A DNA stretch of 64,000 bases from CALRQJ02 sp943370285 (GCA_943370285.1 CALRQJ020000010.1:1-64000), one strand, 5' to 3'; counted from the first letter of the stretch, positions 1 to 9,532 are shown. Numbers and translations: made by a program. Notes: generated by a model not told the origin, from the sequence alone.

Positions 1-61
1 GAGCGTTAGATACTGCGTAGAAACCGAAGATTGCGATAGTAGCGAAGATGAACTTTTTCAT
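1..61 (-). CDS. Secreted protein, N-terminus only (partial)
   Basis: The window starts inside this gene, and only about 20 residues are visible. They read as Met-Lys-Lys, a hydrophobic core rich in Phe, Ile and Ala, and a small-residue end (Ser-Asn-Ala). This is a typical Sec signal peptide, so the product is probably exported to the periplasm or outer membrane. No mature sequence is visible, so no function can be given. The ATG is at 59-61 on the minus strand. A long AT-rich leader lies upstream and carries a possible sigma-54 site. Confidence 0.6.
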   Translation of the reverse strand, partial: MKKFIFATIAIFGFYAVSNA

Positions 62-114
62 AGAAAATTGATTTTTATTGGTTTTGATTTTTTTTATTGG
101 ATTGCTAACTATTA

Positions 115-130
115 TTCCAACAGCGTGCCA
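115..130 (-). promoter_or_regulatory. Possible sigma-54 (-24/-12) promoter
   Basis: Read on the minus strand there is a perfect TGGCACG -24 box (130-124), followed three bases later by TTGGA (120-116). The usual arrangement is TGGCACG-N4-TTGC, so the spacing is one base short and the -12 GC is GA. It lies about 55 bases upstream of the partial secreted-protein gene, a plausible promoter position. The match is imperfect and the call tentative. Confidence 0.3.
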
Positions 131-239
131 AAAAGGTTGCATAGGGCAATAGTAAAACGAAAAATAGTTTTTACGCTAAGCGCTAAACCATTGAAAAACA
201 ATGTGTTGTGGAGATAAAAATTTTCAAAAAAAATTGTGA

Positions 240-452
240 TACCACAATGTCCTAGTCGCTCAAAACTGGGCATCCAACAGCAATCCTTCCCAGAATGGGA
301 AAAAGGAATCTATAAAGGAGAAAGGGTATTTGTTTGATATTGTATCTACGGGCTATTTCATCAACAAGAGAGGAAAAATAGATTTATGTTATTCATGGCA
401 ACCGTTAATTCGCTTACAAGTTATTAATTTTCAAAATGAAGACGGAGATTAA
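240..452 (+). pseudogene. Possible remnant of a small gene, no start codon
   Basis: A stop-free frame runs from 240 to TAA at 450-452 without any ATG. Its last 40 or so residues (about 325-449) look protein-like, with GYFINKRGKIDLCYSWQPL as the clearest stretch. Just upstream, a different frame reads FPEWEKGIYKGERVFV before a stop. The two pieces would fit one original protein broken by a frameshift near 325-340. I do not recognise the family. This could also be chance, because the stretch is short. Confidence 0.25.
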
Positions 453-455
453 AAA

Positions 456-482
456 AACGACTAGCCGTTTAGACTAGTCGTT
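456..482 (-). terminator. Rho-independent terminator of recQ
   Basis: A perfect 9-bp inverted repeat (AACGACTAG at 456-464, CTAGTCGTT at 474-482) has a 9-base loop. On the minus strand the stem is followed by a run of seven T (451-457). It lies just past the recQ stop codon. Confidence 0.85.
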
Positions 483-505
483 ATAAAGTTGTTGTTTCCA
501 TTTGA

Positions 506-2818
506 TTAGTTACCGTATTCGCTTAAAAACTTGATTCGCATGATTTTGAGCTGTTCCCAATCGTAACCACCATCGCTTAATTCTTGTTGGGCTACTTGCA
601 AAGAAGAGGTTTCGCAGGTTTTAAAATAGTCCATGATCTCATCTTGTTCATCTTCCCCAATCATATCTTCAATAGCATAATTCAAATTGAGTTTTGTGCC
701 ACTTGCAACAATCGTCTCCATTTCTTCGAGTAATTCATCAATCTTATACCCTTTGTTTTTGGCAATGGTTTCTAAAGGTATTTTCTTGTCTACATTCTGA
801 ATGATATAAATTTTATTGCTACTCTTATTCGCAACCGATTTCATCACAAATTCCTCAGGTTTCTCAATATCATTTTCTTCTACATATTGCGCAATTAACT
901 CAACGAACGGTTTGCCGTACTTCAGTGCTTTGCCTTTACTAACGCCTGAACATTTTTCTAACTCTTGTAACGTGGTGGGGTACAGGGTTGACATGTCTTG
1001 CAAAGATGTTTCCAAGAAAATGACAAACGGTGGTAAGGCTTTTTTCTTCGCTTCTTTCTGACGCAAATCCTTCAACATTTCAAATAACTGATCATCTGCT
1101 GTTGCTGTTGCACCACTTCCGTTTTCGCTATCTTCATCATCGGCATTGGCTTCTTCGAATTGATTATTCAATACAATTTTGAAAGAAACTGGCTTCTTCA
1201 AAAATTTCTGTCCTTTCTCGGTAAGCTTTAGCAAACCATATTCTTCAATGTCTTTACGAATCAAATTTTCAAGCAGTAATTGTCTTACCAAACTATTCCA
1301 AAAATGTTGCTCTTTATCCTTACCAATACCAAATACAGGGAGTTTTTCGTGGCGATACATTTGTATCTGTGGCGTTAATTGGCCCATTGATACATTCACC
1401 ACATAATCTGCAATAAATCCTTCGTTGATGGCATCAATTACCTTCAATAATTTAACCGCATCTTCTTTGGCTTCCATTTTTTCTTTTGGATGCAAACAGT
1501 TGTCGCAGTTGCCACAATTGGTGCCGCCCCAATCTTCACCAAAATAGTGAAGCAAAATTTTACGGCGGCAAACAGAGCTTTCCGCATAAGCTACTGTTTC
1601 ATTAATCAATTGTGCACCTACTTCTCTTTCGCTAAGCGGCTTATCTCTCATCAAATGTTCAAGTTTAGCAACATCTTTATGAGAGTAGTACAAAATACAA
1701 TTGCCTTCTAACCCATCTCTTCCGGCTCTACCTGTTTCTTGATAATAGTTTTCGATAGATTTTGGAATATTGTAATGCATTACAAACCGAATATCGGGCT
1801 TGTCAATACCCATTCCAAACGCAATCGTAGCCACAATAACCTGTACATCTTCATTTAAAAATTGGTCTTGTCTGTCGGCTCTTAACTTTGCTTCTAAACC
1901 GGCATGGTAGGCCACTGCTTTGATATTGTTGGCCATTAAAATTTCAGCTAGTTCTTCGGTTGTTCTACGGTTTAGAGTATAAATAATGCCGCTTTTGCCA
2001 CGGTTTTGGCTAATGTATTTTACAATGTTTTTGATGGTTTGGTCTTTTTTTTCCTTTGGTTGAATTTCGTAATATAAATTACTGCGGTTGAAGGAAGAGA
2101 TGAATACATTGGGGTTTTGTAAACCTAAATTTTTTAAAATATCACTCTGCACTTTTGGCGTTGCTGTTGCGGTCAACGCAATCACAGGAATATCAGGATT
2201 GATGATGGTCATCATCTCTCTCAATCGTCTGTACTCGGGTCTAAAATCATGTCCCCACTCAGAAATACAGTGGGCTTCATCTACCGCAAAAAAAGAAATA
2301 TTCAAGTCGCTAAAAAACTGCAAGTTTTCTTCTTTGGTTAATGTTTCCGGCGCTACATACAGCAACTTGGTTTGACCGGCTATTAAATCGTCTTTTACTT
2401 CTCTTTGTTGGGCTTTGGTTAGCGATGAATTTAGAAAATGGGCTACATCATCTTTTTCGCTGTAGCCTCTTACTAAATCTACCTGATTTTTCATCAAGGC
2501 AATGAGCGGACTAACAATAATGGCACAACCTTCTTTTATTAATGCCGGTAATTGGTAGCATAAACTTTTACCGCCACCGGTTGGCATGATAACAAAAGTA
2601 TCATTGCCGTTTAATAAACTGTTGATGGCGTCTTCTTGTCGACCTTTAAATTGGTCGAAGCCGAAATATTTTTGAAGTGCAGCATAAATATCATACTGAT
2701 GAGTGTCTTTACTTGCTGCTACTGATTTAGTCTTATTGCTTTTTGCCGGGGTAGTTTTGGCAGCTACACGCTGTTTAGGGGTGGATGTGGTAGCTGTAGT
2801 TTTTTTAGTTGTTGCCAT
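506..2818 (-). CDS. recQ: ATP-dependent DNA helicase RecQ
   Basis: This is a 3'-5' DNA helicase of superfamily 2 that acts in recombinational repair and stalled-fork processing. The 770-aa product has a low-complexity basic Thr/Lys/Ala tail (about residues 1-40) and then the helicase core. The core shows Walker A PTGGGKSLCYQLPAL and a DEAH box in AVDEAHCISEWGHDFRPEY. Further on are the GMGIDKPDIRFV and QETGRAGRDG motifs and the four-Cys zinc region (CRRKILLHYFGE through CGNCDNC). A winged-helix RQC region, an HRDC domain (about 590-665) and a C-terminal helix-turn-helix extension follow. It is longer than E. coli RecQ (about 610 aa) because of the basic N-terminus and the extra C-terminal domain, both common in Bacteroidota. 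Start is ATG at 2816-2818. It is monocistronic, with its own hairpin terminator downstream. Confidence 0.95.
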   Translation of the reverse strand: MATTKKTTATTSTPKQRVAAKTTPAKSNKTKSVAASKDTHQYDIYAALQKYFGFDQFKGRQEDAINSLLNGNDTFVIMPTGGGKSLCYQLPALIKEGCAIIVSPLIALMKNQVDLVRGYSEKDDVAHFLNSSLTKAQQREVKDDLIAGQTKLLYVAPETLTKEENLQFFSDLNISFFAVDEAHCISEWGHDFRPEYRRLREMMTIINPDIPVIALTATATPKVQSDILKNLGLQNPNVFISSFNRSNLYYEIQPKEKKDQTIKNIVKYISQNRGKSGIIYTLNRRTTEELAEILMANNIKAVAYHAGLEAKLRADRQDQFLNEDVQVIVATIAFGMGIDKPDIRFVMHYNIPKSIENYYQETGRAGRDGLEGNCILYYSHKDVAKLEHLMRDKPLSEREVGAQLINETVAYAESSVCRRKILLHYFGEDWGGTNCGNCDNCLHPKEKMEAKEDAVKLLKVIDAINEGFIADYVVNVSMGQLTPQIQMYRHEKLPVFGIGKDKEQHFWNSLVRQLLLENLIRKDIEEYGLLKLTEKGQKFLKKPVSFKIVLNNQFEEANADDEDSENGSGATATADDQLFEMLKDLRQKEAKKKALPPFVIFLETSLQDMSTLYPTTLQELEKCSGVSKGKALKYGKPFVELIAQYVEENDIEKPEEFVMKSVANKSSNKIYIIQNVDKKIPLETIAKNKGYKIDELLEEMETIVASGTKLNLNYAIEDMIGEDEQDEIMDYFKTCETSSLQVAQQELSDGGYDWEQLKIMRIKFLSEYGN

Positions 2819-3001
2819 TATTCAAAATTTCCTGCACACCGTTCTTGGCGGTTAATGTTATTATTTAATTCTTTTAAGGTAAGAATTTTATAGAAAAAAT
2901 GCCCTTTTTTCTCACTTATTTCAAAAAGGATGGCGAAGTTACTAAAAACAGGGTGCTGAGAAAAAGCGGAATTGTTAAAATATGGTATCTCAAAACAGCC
3001 T

Positions 3002-3009
3002 TAACTTTG
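3002..3009 (+). promoter_or_regulatory. Bacteroidota -7 promoter element of kdsD
   Basis: TAACTTTG matches the TAnnTTTG -7 consensus of Bacteroidota housekeeping promoters. It ends only seven bases before the kdsD ATG, so transcription would start at or within a few bases of the start codon and the mRNA may be leaderless. No clear -33 TTG was found at the usual spacing. Confidence 0.5.
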
Positions 3010-3016
3010 CCCCCGC

Positions 3017-3979
3017 ATGAACCAGATACACGCCACAGCGATAAAAACTATTGAACTAGAAGCTAGTTCTATTGCAGGATTAGCTGCATTTATTGATGCC
3101 GATTTTGAACGGGCCGTTACAACAATCAATGCATCAACCGGCAGATTTGTGGTGAGCGGCATCGGTAAAAGTGCTGTGGTGGCACAAAAAATCGTGGCCA
3201 CACTTAATAGTACAGGTACACCTTCGCTATTTATGCATGCAGCAGATGCCATTCATGGCGACTTGGGCATGATACAAGAACAAGATGTGGTAATGGTAAT
3301 CAGCAAAAGCGGTGAAAGTCCCGAGATAAAAGTGTTAGCACCATTAATCAAGAACTTTGGCAATACGCTGATTGGAATGGTAGGCAATACCAACTCTTTT
3401 TTGGCTAAACAAAGCAATATTGTGTTAAACACCACAGTAAGTAAAGAAGCATGCCCCAATAATTTAGCTCCAACCAGCAGTACTACCGCTCAAATGGTGA
3501 TGGGAGATGCTTTAGCCGTTTGTTTGATGGAGCTAAAAGGCTTTACCGGCAACGATTTTGCCAAATATCACCCCGGTGGATTGTTGGGTAAAAAGCTATA
3601 CTTAAGAGTACAAGATTTGTTTGCCGATAATCCGCAACCTAAAGTGTTGGCTACGGCAACATTAAAGCAAGTGATTGTAGAAATGACCGAAAAAAGGCTG
3701 GGTGCAACTGCTGTGGTTACTGCAACGAATGAATTGTTGGGCATGATTACCGATGGCGATTTACGCCGCATGATGGAGAAAAGCGATAGTCTGCAAGCTG
3801 TAACAGCAGCCGATATTTATACCCCCAATCCCATTACCATATTGCCTGAAGAGTTGGCGGTAACTGCATTAGATGTGTTAAGGCAGCATGATATTAGCCA
3901 ACTATTGGTTACCGATGCTAACAACCAATACCTTGGAATAGTACATTTGCACGACTTAGTACGAGAAGGATTAGTATAG
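3017..3979 (+). CDS. kdsD: Arabinose-5-phosphate isomerase (KdsD/KpsF/GutQ family)
   Basis: It interconverts D-ribulose 5-phosphate and D-arabinose 5-phosphate, the first step of Kdo synthesis for lipopolysaccharide, in the cytoplasm. The 320-aa protein has the family layout. An N-terminal SIS sugar-isomerase domain (about residues 20-180) carries the GIGKSAVVAQKI and HAADAIHGDLGM motifs and a PTSSTT phosphosugar-binding segment. It is followed by two CBS domains (about 200-315), the first with MITDGDLRRMM. Length matches the family (about 320-330). The ATG at 3017 lies right after a -7 promoter element. The next gene makes a GDP-sugar precursor, which fits a surface-glycan theme. Confidence 0.93.
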   Translation: MNQIHATAIKTIELEASSIAGLAAFIDADFERAVTTINASTGRFVVSGIGKSAVVAQKIVATLNSTGTPSLFMHAADAIHGDLGMIQEQDVVMVISKSGESPEIKVLAPLIKNFGNTLIGMVGNTNSFLAKQSNIVLNTTVSKEACPNNLAPTSSTTAQMVMGDALAVCLMELKGFTGNDFAKYHPGGLLGKKLYLRVQDLFADNPQPKVLATATLKQVIVEMTEKRLGATAVVTATNELLGMITDGDLRRMMEKSDSLQAVTAADIYTPNPITILPEELAVTALDVLRQHDISQLLVTDANNQYLGIVHLHDLVREGLV

Positions 3980-4016
3980 CCCCCCAAAAAACTGAACTCT
4001 TTAATTACAACTAACG

Positions 4017-5102
4017 ATGAATAAGAATCACTACGTGGCTATTATGGCCGGGGGAATTGGAAGCCGCTTTTGGCCTAAAAGTCGTGCAGCTTATCCAAAA
4101 CAGTTCTTAGATATTTTGCACACCGGCAAAACCTTAATTCAATGGACCTATGAGCGGTTTGCTGCTTTTATTCCGGAGGAAAACATCTTTGTTGTAACCT
4201 CAGGAGAATATACCAACATTGTAAAAGAACAGTTACCGCAAATTGCTGCGGATAACATTCTGGCCGAACCAAGCCGAAAAAATACTGCTCCTTGTATTGC
4301 TTATATTTCATTCAAACTGCAACAGCAAAATCCTGAAGCTAGTTTGATTGTTGCACCGTCTGACCATCTTATTTTAGATACTGCCACTTTTGAAACGGTG
4401 TGTAAGCAAGCTTTAGATTTTGTAGAACAAAACCCGGCTTTTGTAACCTTGGGTATCAATCCTACACATCCTAATACAGGCTATGGCTACATTCAGTACA
4501 ATACCACGGCCCCTGCAGCAGAAAATATTTTTAAAGTAAAAACCTTTACCGAAAAACCAAATCTAGAAATTGCCCAATCGTTTTTAGTTAGTGGTGATTT
4601 TTTGTGGAATGCAGGCATTTTTGTGTGGCAGGTTAAAAATATTATTCATGCTTTTGAAACGCTACAACCCGAAATGCATGAACTATTTGCTACAGAAAAA
4701 GAACATTTTAATACGGATGGCGAAAAAGCTGCGATAGACCGAATTTATCCACAGTGTACTAATGTATCAATCGACTATGCCATTATGGAAAAGGCTGACA
4801 ATGTGTTTGTAATGCCTTCTTCTTTTGGATGGAGCGATTTGGGTACTTGGGCAAGTGCTTACGACAACTTAGAAAAAGACTATTTGGGTAATGCTGTTGC
4901 CGGAAAAAATGTAATGGTGGTAGATGCTACTAAATGCATGATTTCTATTCCCGATAATAAATTATTAGTCATTCAAGGTGTAGATGATTGTATCGTAGTA
5001 GATACCAAAGATGTACTACTCATCTGCAAAAAAGATAGGGAACAAGAGATTAAAGAATATGTTGCCGAAGTTAAACGCAACATTGGAGATGGCTTTGTAT
5101 AG
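4017..5102 (+). CDS. manC: Mannose-1-phosphate guanylyltransferase
   Basis: It makes GDP-mannose from GTP and mannose 1-phosphate, a precursor of fucosylated and mannosylated surface glycans. The 361-aa product begins with the nucleotidyltransferase signature AGGIGSRFWP and the downstream PKQFLDI. It continues with EPSRKNTAPCIAY, a VAPSDHLI segment and FTEKPN, then the FLWNAGIFVW sugar-site motif and a C-terminal IDYAIMEKADNV and GWSDLGTW region. It has only the nucleotidyltransferase part; the C-terminal isomerase cupin of bifunctional ManC/AlgA (about 470 aa) is absent. It starts 37 bases after kdsD and is probably co-transcribed. The symbol manC is used in the broad sense. Confidence 0.92.
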   Translation: MNKNHYVAIMAGGIGSRFWPKSRAAYPKQFLDILHTGKTLIQWTYERFAAFIPEENIFVVTSGEYTNIVKEQLPQIAADNILAEPSRKNTAPCIAYISFKLQQQNPEASLIVAPSDHLILDTATFETVCKQALDFVEQNPAFVTLGINPTHPNTGYGYIQYNTTAPAAENIFKVKTFTEKPNLEIAQSFLVSGDFLWNAGIFVWQVKNIIHAFETLQPEMHELFATEKEHFNTDGEKAAIDRIYPQCTNVSIDYAIMEKADNVFVMPSSFGWSDLGTWASAYDNLEKDYLGNAVAGKNVMVVDATKCMISIPDNKLLVIQGVDDCIVVDTKDVLLICKKDREQEIKEYVAEVKRNIGDGFV

Positions 5103-5192
5103 CCATTAGGTTTGCAAACATCAAGTTAAAAGGGTGTCATTATTTTTTCTCTTCTTATTGCTGCTGTAATATTACAGCTTAAAGCCTCCCTG

Positions 5193-5954
5193 TTGTTGAA
5201 TAAAAAACTATTACTGCTTTCATTAATTGTATTGTTACTGTTGCCGATGTTACCTACAATGGCGCAATTAACAGTTAGCGGTTATGTGTTCGACATCACC
5301 AAAAAAACACCCTTAGAAGCCGTGTCAGTCCTCAGTTCATCGGGTACAGGTGCCGTAACGGATTCTTTTGGTCGGTATAAAATTGTAGTGAGAGAGACAG
5401 ATTCTATTTCCTTTTCTTATCTCAATAAATCAACACCCAAATATCCGGTGGCAACTATGCCCAATCTCGAAGCTTTCGATATTGCCATTCATGTGAAAAT
5501 TGCTGAATTGCCTATGGTGAGCATTCGGCAGCGGAATTACAGGTTAGATTCTATTCAAAACCGTAAAGATTATGCTAAAGCATTCGACTTTAGAAAACCG
5601 GGCTTAAAGCTCAATAATAGCGGTCCGGGTGGCGTAGGTGTTGGGCTCGATTTGAATGAGTTGATCAATATGTTTCGCTTTCGAAAAAACAGAAATATGC
5701 TCTTTTTGCAAAAACGTTTGTTGCAAGAAGAAAGAGACAAATACATCAGCCATCGATATAACAAATACTTAGTTCGGTCGCTTACCAAACTCACCGGTAC
5801 CGAGCTAGATTCATTCATGCAATTGTATAGACCTACCTACGAATTTGTGTTACAATGCAACGATCTTGAATTGGGTTATTATGTGCAAAAATGTTACGAA
5901 CATTATCTGCGTAGCAAAAAACAGCCCAAAGGCGATATGCGTTTGCCCGAATAA
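5193..5954 (+). CDS. Exported CarboxypepD_reg-like domain protein
   Basis: This is a 253-aa exported protein of unknown role. A TTG start at 5193 leads straight into a signal peptide (LLLLSLIVLLLLPMLPTMAQ). Residues about 25-105 form a carboxypeptidase-regulatory-like beta-sandwich (VSGYVFDITKKTPLEAVSVL, then GTGAVTDSFGRYKIVV), the fold that also precedes TonB-dependent receptors in Bacteroidota. The rest is charged and helical, with no motif I recognise, and there is no receptor barrel. It may be the first gene of the caspase block, although 144 bases separate it from the next start. TTG is chosen because no ATG precedes the signal peptide. Confidence 0.7.
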   Translation: MLNKKLLLLSLIVLLLLPMLPTMAQLTVSGYVFDITKKTPLEAVSVLSSSGTGAVTDSFGRYKIVVRETDSISFSYLNKSTPKYPVATMPNLEAFDIAIHVKIAELPMVSIRQRNYRLDSIQNRKDYAKAFDFRKPGLKLNNSGPGGVGVGLDLNELINMFRFRKNRNMLFLQKRLLQEERDKYISHRYNKYLVRSLTKLTGTELDSFMQLYRPTYEFVLQCNDLELGYYVQKCYEHYLRSKKQPKGDMRLPE

Positions 5955-6098
5955 TTACTTTGTGTAATCTTGGCTTTCTTAACATCTTACCTCCTGCAAA
6001 CACAATGTAGATAGGTGTTTCAGCGATTAAAATACCCAATTGGGGGTATCAATTCACCATTAAATTGCTGTATTATTGAACTTCGAAAAAATAGCGTT

Positions 6099-8318
6099 AT
6101 GAAAAAAGTACCTGTACTCTTACTATTGCTTAGCATTGCCTTTGCAGGCATTAGCCAAACACAGCGGGGTTTATTTATCGGCATCAATAAATACGATCCG
6201 GGAGATAAAGCACCGGCCACCAACACTAAACGTAGCAATTGGCCAAATTTAGACGGTTGTGTAAATGATGCTCAAAGCATGAGAGATATGGTCATCTCTC
6301 GGTATGGGTTTAAGCCTGAAAATATTACAGAGTTGTACGACTCTACCGCAACCCGAGCCAATATTATTGCGGCTTTAAAAAAGTTAATCGCCGAATCGCA
6401 AGAAGGAGATATTGTATTTCTATTTTATGCAGGGCATGGTAGTCAAGTACGTAATTCTAAATCGAAAGAGAAAGATCAATTTGATGAATCTATTGTACCC
6501 AGCGATGTTGCTTTTGGCGAAAAGGATATTAGAGATAAAGAATTATCGGGCTATCTGAATCAATTATTGGATAAGAAAATAACATTCACCGGTATTTACG
6601 ACTGCTGCCACAGCGGAAGTATTGGCCGTGGCTTTATCAATGAGCCACCTAAAACCCGTAATATGGGTGCAGAAGAGTTTGATGTAGCCGATGCTACCGA
6701 TAACCCTCGACCTGAAGGGAAAGGAGCTTTGTTAATTTCTGCTGCGCAGGATTTTGAATTTGCCAAAGAACAAAAAGATGAAAATGGCAATTCACATGGT
6801 GCATTTACATTGGCTTTATTGAAAGCATTGAATAGTTTGGGTACCAATGCATCAGTACAGGATATTTTTGCTAGTGTTAGGGCCATCATGAAATATTATG
6901 GCAAAACACAAGAGCCTGTATTAGCCGGATCTGCCGAAAGACAAAAAGGAACGTTGTTTGGATTAGCAAAAGATAAAGTACCCAACAAAGTATTTATTTC
7001 TGTTATTAAAAACAATGGCGGAACAGTAGAATTGCAAGGCGGTATTGCCACAGGTATTAATGTGGGTAATAAATTGAAAGATGCCAAAGGCAACGAATTG
7101 GAAGTAACAGAAATGAGTGGAGCAAACCGTAGCAAAGCCAAAGTAATTACCGGATCTGCTGCTGCTATTAATCCGGGTGATTTATTTGAAGTAACTAATT
7201 GGGTGTCTTCATCAGCGCCGGCCATAACCTTGTATTTGCCACAAACGGCATTAGACCAAACCAAGTTAAATGCAGCTAAAGCGTTGTTTGAAAAAATGAA
7301 AAATGCAAAAGCGTTTACTTGGATTACAGATATTGCTAAGACCCGTGCCGATGTTGTTTTTTTCTACGATAAAGGAGCATGGAAAGTATCGGACAGAAAG
7401 AAAGGATTACAAGTAATTGGCGCTTCTATCGGCGAAGCCGATATTAAAAAATTTGCTACTGCTAAAACTTCGGTATTTGTAAACTTTCCGCCGGAAACTG
7501 CTTTGCATAAAGCCATTAAAGAAAGATACAATGACTCTACTAATGTAAAAGTTACCAAAGATGTAAACGATGCAGATTACACTTTGGTTGGTAGAATGAA
7601 CGACAAAGGAGAACTGGAATATGGATTGGTACAACCGATGGTTATGGAATCTGATTCTGCTATCGTGTTACCAAAGCGAACCAATTTTGAACCTTTTGAC
7701 GGCACTGCAGCTAGCATAAAAAACATTACCGATAGTTTAGAAGATTACAGCTACAAAATCGCTAAACTCAAAGCATGGATGACATTGACGGGGCCAAAAG
7801 GCGAAAACAATTTTCCTTTTGTGTTAGAGTTTGTAAAATATACCAGCAAAGAGCCTATCACTAATCCGGTGGTAAAAATCAACGATACACTCACTATAAA
7901 TTTTGCACCGGATAAAGAAAATATTTTGGATTGGGATAGAAAGAAACGCTACATCTATGTGTTCTCTATTGACAGCAAAGGAGCCATGAGTTTAATGTAC
8001 CCCGACCCAGAAGGTGGCAGTACCGAAAACATGTTACCTGCCATGGATGATAAAGGCAATGCAGCTAAAAGTTATATCGCCGATATTTTAATTACACCAC
8101 CTGCGGGTAGTGATCATTACTTTATGCTATCTACCGACGAGCCTATTGTAAACCTTACTGTATTTGAGCAAGGCGGCGTATTAACCCGTTCTGCAAAAGG
8201 CAAATCATCGGGTATAGAAGATTTGATTGGCAACACCGGTACAAAAACAAGAGGCCGTATAATTACCCGTGCCAATTGGAATATTCAAAAAGTAATATTG
8301 CAGACAAAAGAAAAGTAA
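6099..8318 (+). CDS. Secreted caspase-family (C14) protein with DUF4384-like C-terminus, copy 1
   Basis: This is a prokaryotic caspase homologue (peptidase C14, metacaspase-like) predicted to be exported. ATG 6099 is chosen over an in-frame upstream start at 6015 because it begins a clean signal peptide (MKKVPVLLLLLSIAFAGISQ), giving 739 aa. The p20-like domain covers about residues 22-310. The catalytic His is in FYAGHGSQ (H113) and the catalytic Cys in YDCCHSGS (C170). The middle region has no motif I recognise. The C-terminal part (about 570-700) resembles DUF4384, with YIYVFSIDSKGAMSLMYPD and a PPAGSDHYFMLSTDEP segment; this domain often accompanies bacterial caspases. A second copy with the same layout lies at 11512-13749. 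The target is unknown. Proteolytic activity is inferred only from the intact dyad. Confidence 0.88.
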   Translation: MKKVPVLLLLLSIAFAGISQTQRGLFIGINKYDPGDKAPATNTKRSNWPNLDGCVNDAQSMRDMVISRYGFKPENITELYDSTATRANIIAALKKLIAESQEGDIVFLFYAGHGSQVRNSKSKEKDQFDESIVPSDVAFGEKDIRDKELSGYLNQLLDKKITFTGIYDCCHSGSIGRGFINEPPKTRNMGAEEFDVADATDNPRPEGKGALLISAAQDFEFAKEQKDENGNSHGAFTLALLKALNSLGTNASVQDIFASVRAIMKYYGKTQEPVLAGSAERQKGTLFGLAKDKVPNKVFISVIKNNGGTVELQGGIATGINVGNKLKDAKGNELEVTEMSGANRSKAKVITGSAAAINPGDLFEVTNWVSSSAPAITLYLPQTALDQTKLNAAKALFEKMKNAKAFTWITDIAKTRADVVFFYDKGAWKVSDRKKGLQVIGASIGEADIKKFATAKTSVFVNFPPETALHKAIKERYNDSTNVKVTKDVNDADYTLVGRMNDKGELEYGLVQPMVMESDSAIVLPKRTNFEPFDGTAASIKNITDSLEDYSYKIAKLKAWMTLTGPKGENNFPFVLEFVKYTSKEPITNPVVKINDTLTINFAPDKENILDWDRKKRYIYVFSIDSKGAMSLMYPDPEGGSTENMLPAMDDKGNAAKSYIADILITPPAGSDHYFMLSTDEPIVNLTVFEQGGVLTRSAKGKSSGIEDLIGNTGTKTRGRIITRANWNIQKVILQTKEK

Positions 8319-8349
8319 AGCATATTGCGGTTAGATATAACCAACACCA

Positions 8350-9531
8350 ATGAAATACTTGTTTAAAAGAGATACCATTTTTGCCACACTAAGTGTATTC
8401 TTATTGATGGGCTTGCTATCGTTATTGCCTGTCAATACCCATATACTTGATCCTATTCAATTGGGTTTGCAAGATTTTGATTTTACCGACATGACGTATA
8501 GTCGGCTGGGTAAAAACAAACAAAGTAGTACTGATACGAGAATTGTGGTGGTGAATATTGAACAGGCAGATAGGGCCGGAATTTTAGCTATTTTAAAACA
8601 AGTAAAGCAATATCAACCTAAAGTAATTGGATTAGATGTATTGTTTGAAACGGCAAAAGAACCAACAACAGATTCGGCGTTAGCGACATTCATACAACAA
8701 ACACCCAATTTGGTGTTAGCGAGTAAACTCAATTACGAGAAGGGAGCATTTAGTAGTGTTGGCTATTTTAATGATAAAGCTGCTAGCACAGGCTTTGCCA
8801 ATTTTATTAGTGAAGATGGAGGCACAATTCGATACTTTTCTCCATCAGAAAGAATAAACGATAAAAAGCAAAATGCTTTTGCTGTAGCTGTGGCTCGTAT
8901 TGCCGATGCAACTGTTGCCGATAAAATTATAGATAGAGGTAAGGAAGTGGAAATCATACATTACAAAAGACAATCAGATAAATATCTAATCATTAACGGC
9001 AGCGAATTGTTAGATACCACTGCGGTTATCGATACTACCTTATTAAAAGATAAAATTGTGTTGATGGGGTTGGTAGATGAGAATCCTGATAATATTCAGG
9101 ATAAACATTTTACCCCAATGAACAGCAAGTTTGTGGGCAAATCAACACCCGATATGAACGGTGTCATCATTCATGCTAATATCATCTCTATGATATTGGA
9201 TAAAGATTACATCGGCAAAGTATATAGTTGGTTGTATTGGTTGTTGGCCATAGTTATTTGTTGGTTACACATGGCATACTTTATCAAAGTGTTTATTCAT
9301 AACCATATTTGGTTTCACCTAAGGTTTAAAGTAATACAGCTCATTAATGCGGTGTTAATTGTGTACTTGCAATTACTTTTCTTTCAAGGGTTGAATATTA
9401 AATTAGATATGGTTGCTGCATTAACAGCTGTTGTTCTATCGGTAGATATTTTATATTTCTACGAAGCATTTGCTTTGTGGGCCAATAAAAAATTTGGATA
9501 CAAAACCCTTTTTGCACACCATAGCCATTAA
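8350..9531 (+). CDS. CHASE2-domain membrane sensor without an output domain
   Basis: CHASE2 is an extracytoplasmic sensing domain usually joined to histidine kinases, adenylate cyclases or GGDEF domains. This 393-aa protein has an N-terminal membrane anchor (about residues 12-28). A CHASE2-like domain (about 30-275) follows, with RIVVVNIEQADR, KVIGLDVLFE and KDKIVLMGLVDEN segments and a late GVIIHANIISMIL. Three transmembrane helices come next (about 285-380), and the protein ends about 15 residues later. No kinase, cyclase or other catalytic domain follows, so any signal must pass to a partner. It sits 31 bases after the first caspase gene and one base before the next, which points to co-transcription with the exported caspases. 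Confidence 0.85.
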   Translation: MKYLFKRDTIFATLSVFLLMGLLSLLPVNTHILDPIQLGLQDFDFTDMTYSRLGKNKQSSTDTRIVVVNIEQADRAGILAILKQVKQYQPKVIGLDVLFETAKEPTTDSALATFIQQTPNLVLASKLNYEKGAFSSVGYFNDKAASTGFANFISEDGGTIRYFSPSERINDKKQNAFAVAVARIADATVADKIIDRGKEVEIIHYKRQSDKYLIINGSELLDTTAVIDTTLLKDKIVLMGLVDENPDNIQDKHFTPMNSKFVGKSTPDMNGVIIHANIISMILDKDYIGKVYSWLYWLLAIVICWLHMAYFIKVFIHNHIWFHLRFKVIQLINAVLIVYLQLLFFQGLNIKLDMVAALTAVVLSVDILYFYEAFALWANKKFGYKTLFAHHSH

Positions 9532-9532
9532 A

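Noticed and set aside
2088..2375. 95-codon plus-strand frame inside recQ
   Set aside because: It is antisense to conserved helicase motifs and has no conserved features; a shadow of recQ.
8763..8957. Minus-strand frame within the CHASE2 gene
   Set aside because: Antisense shadow with no promoter; the plus-strand gene explains the open frame.
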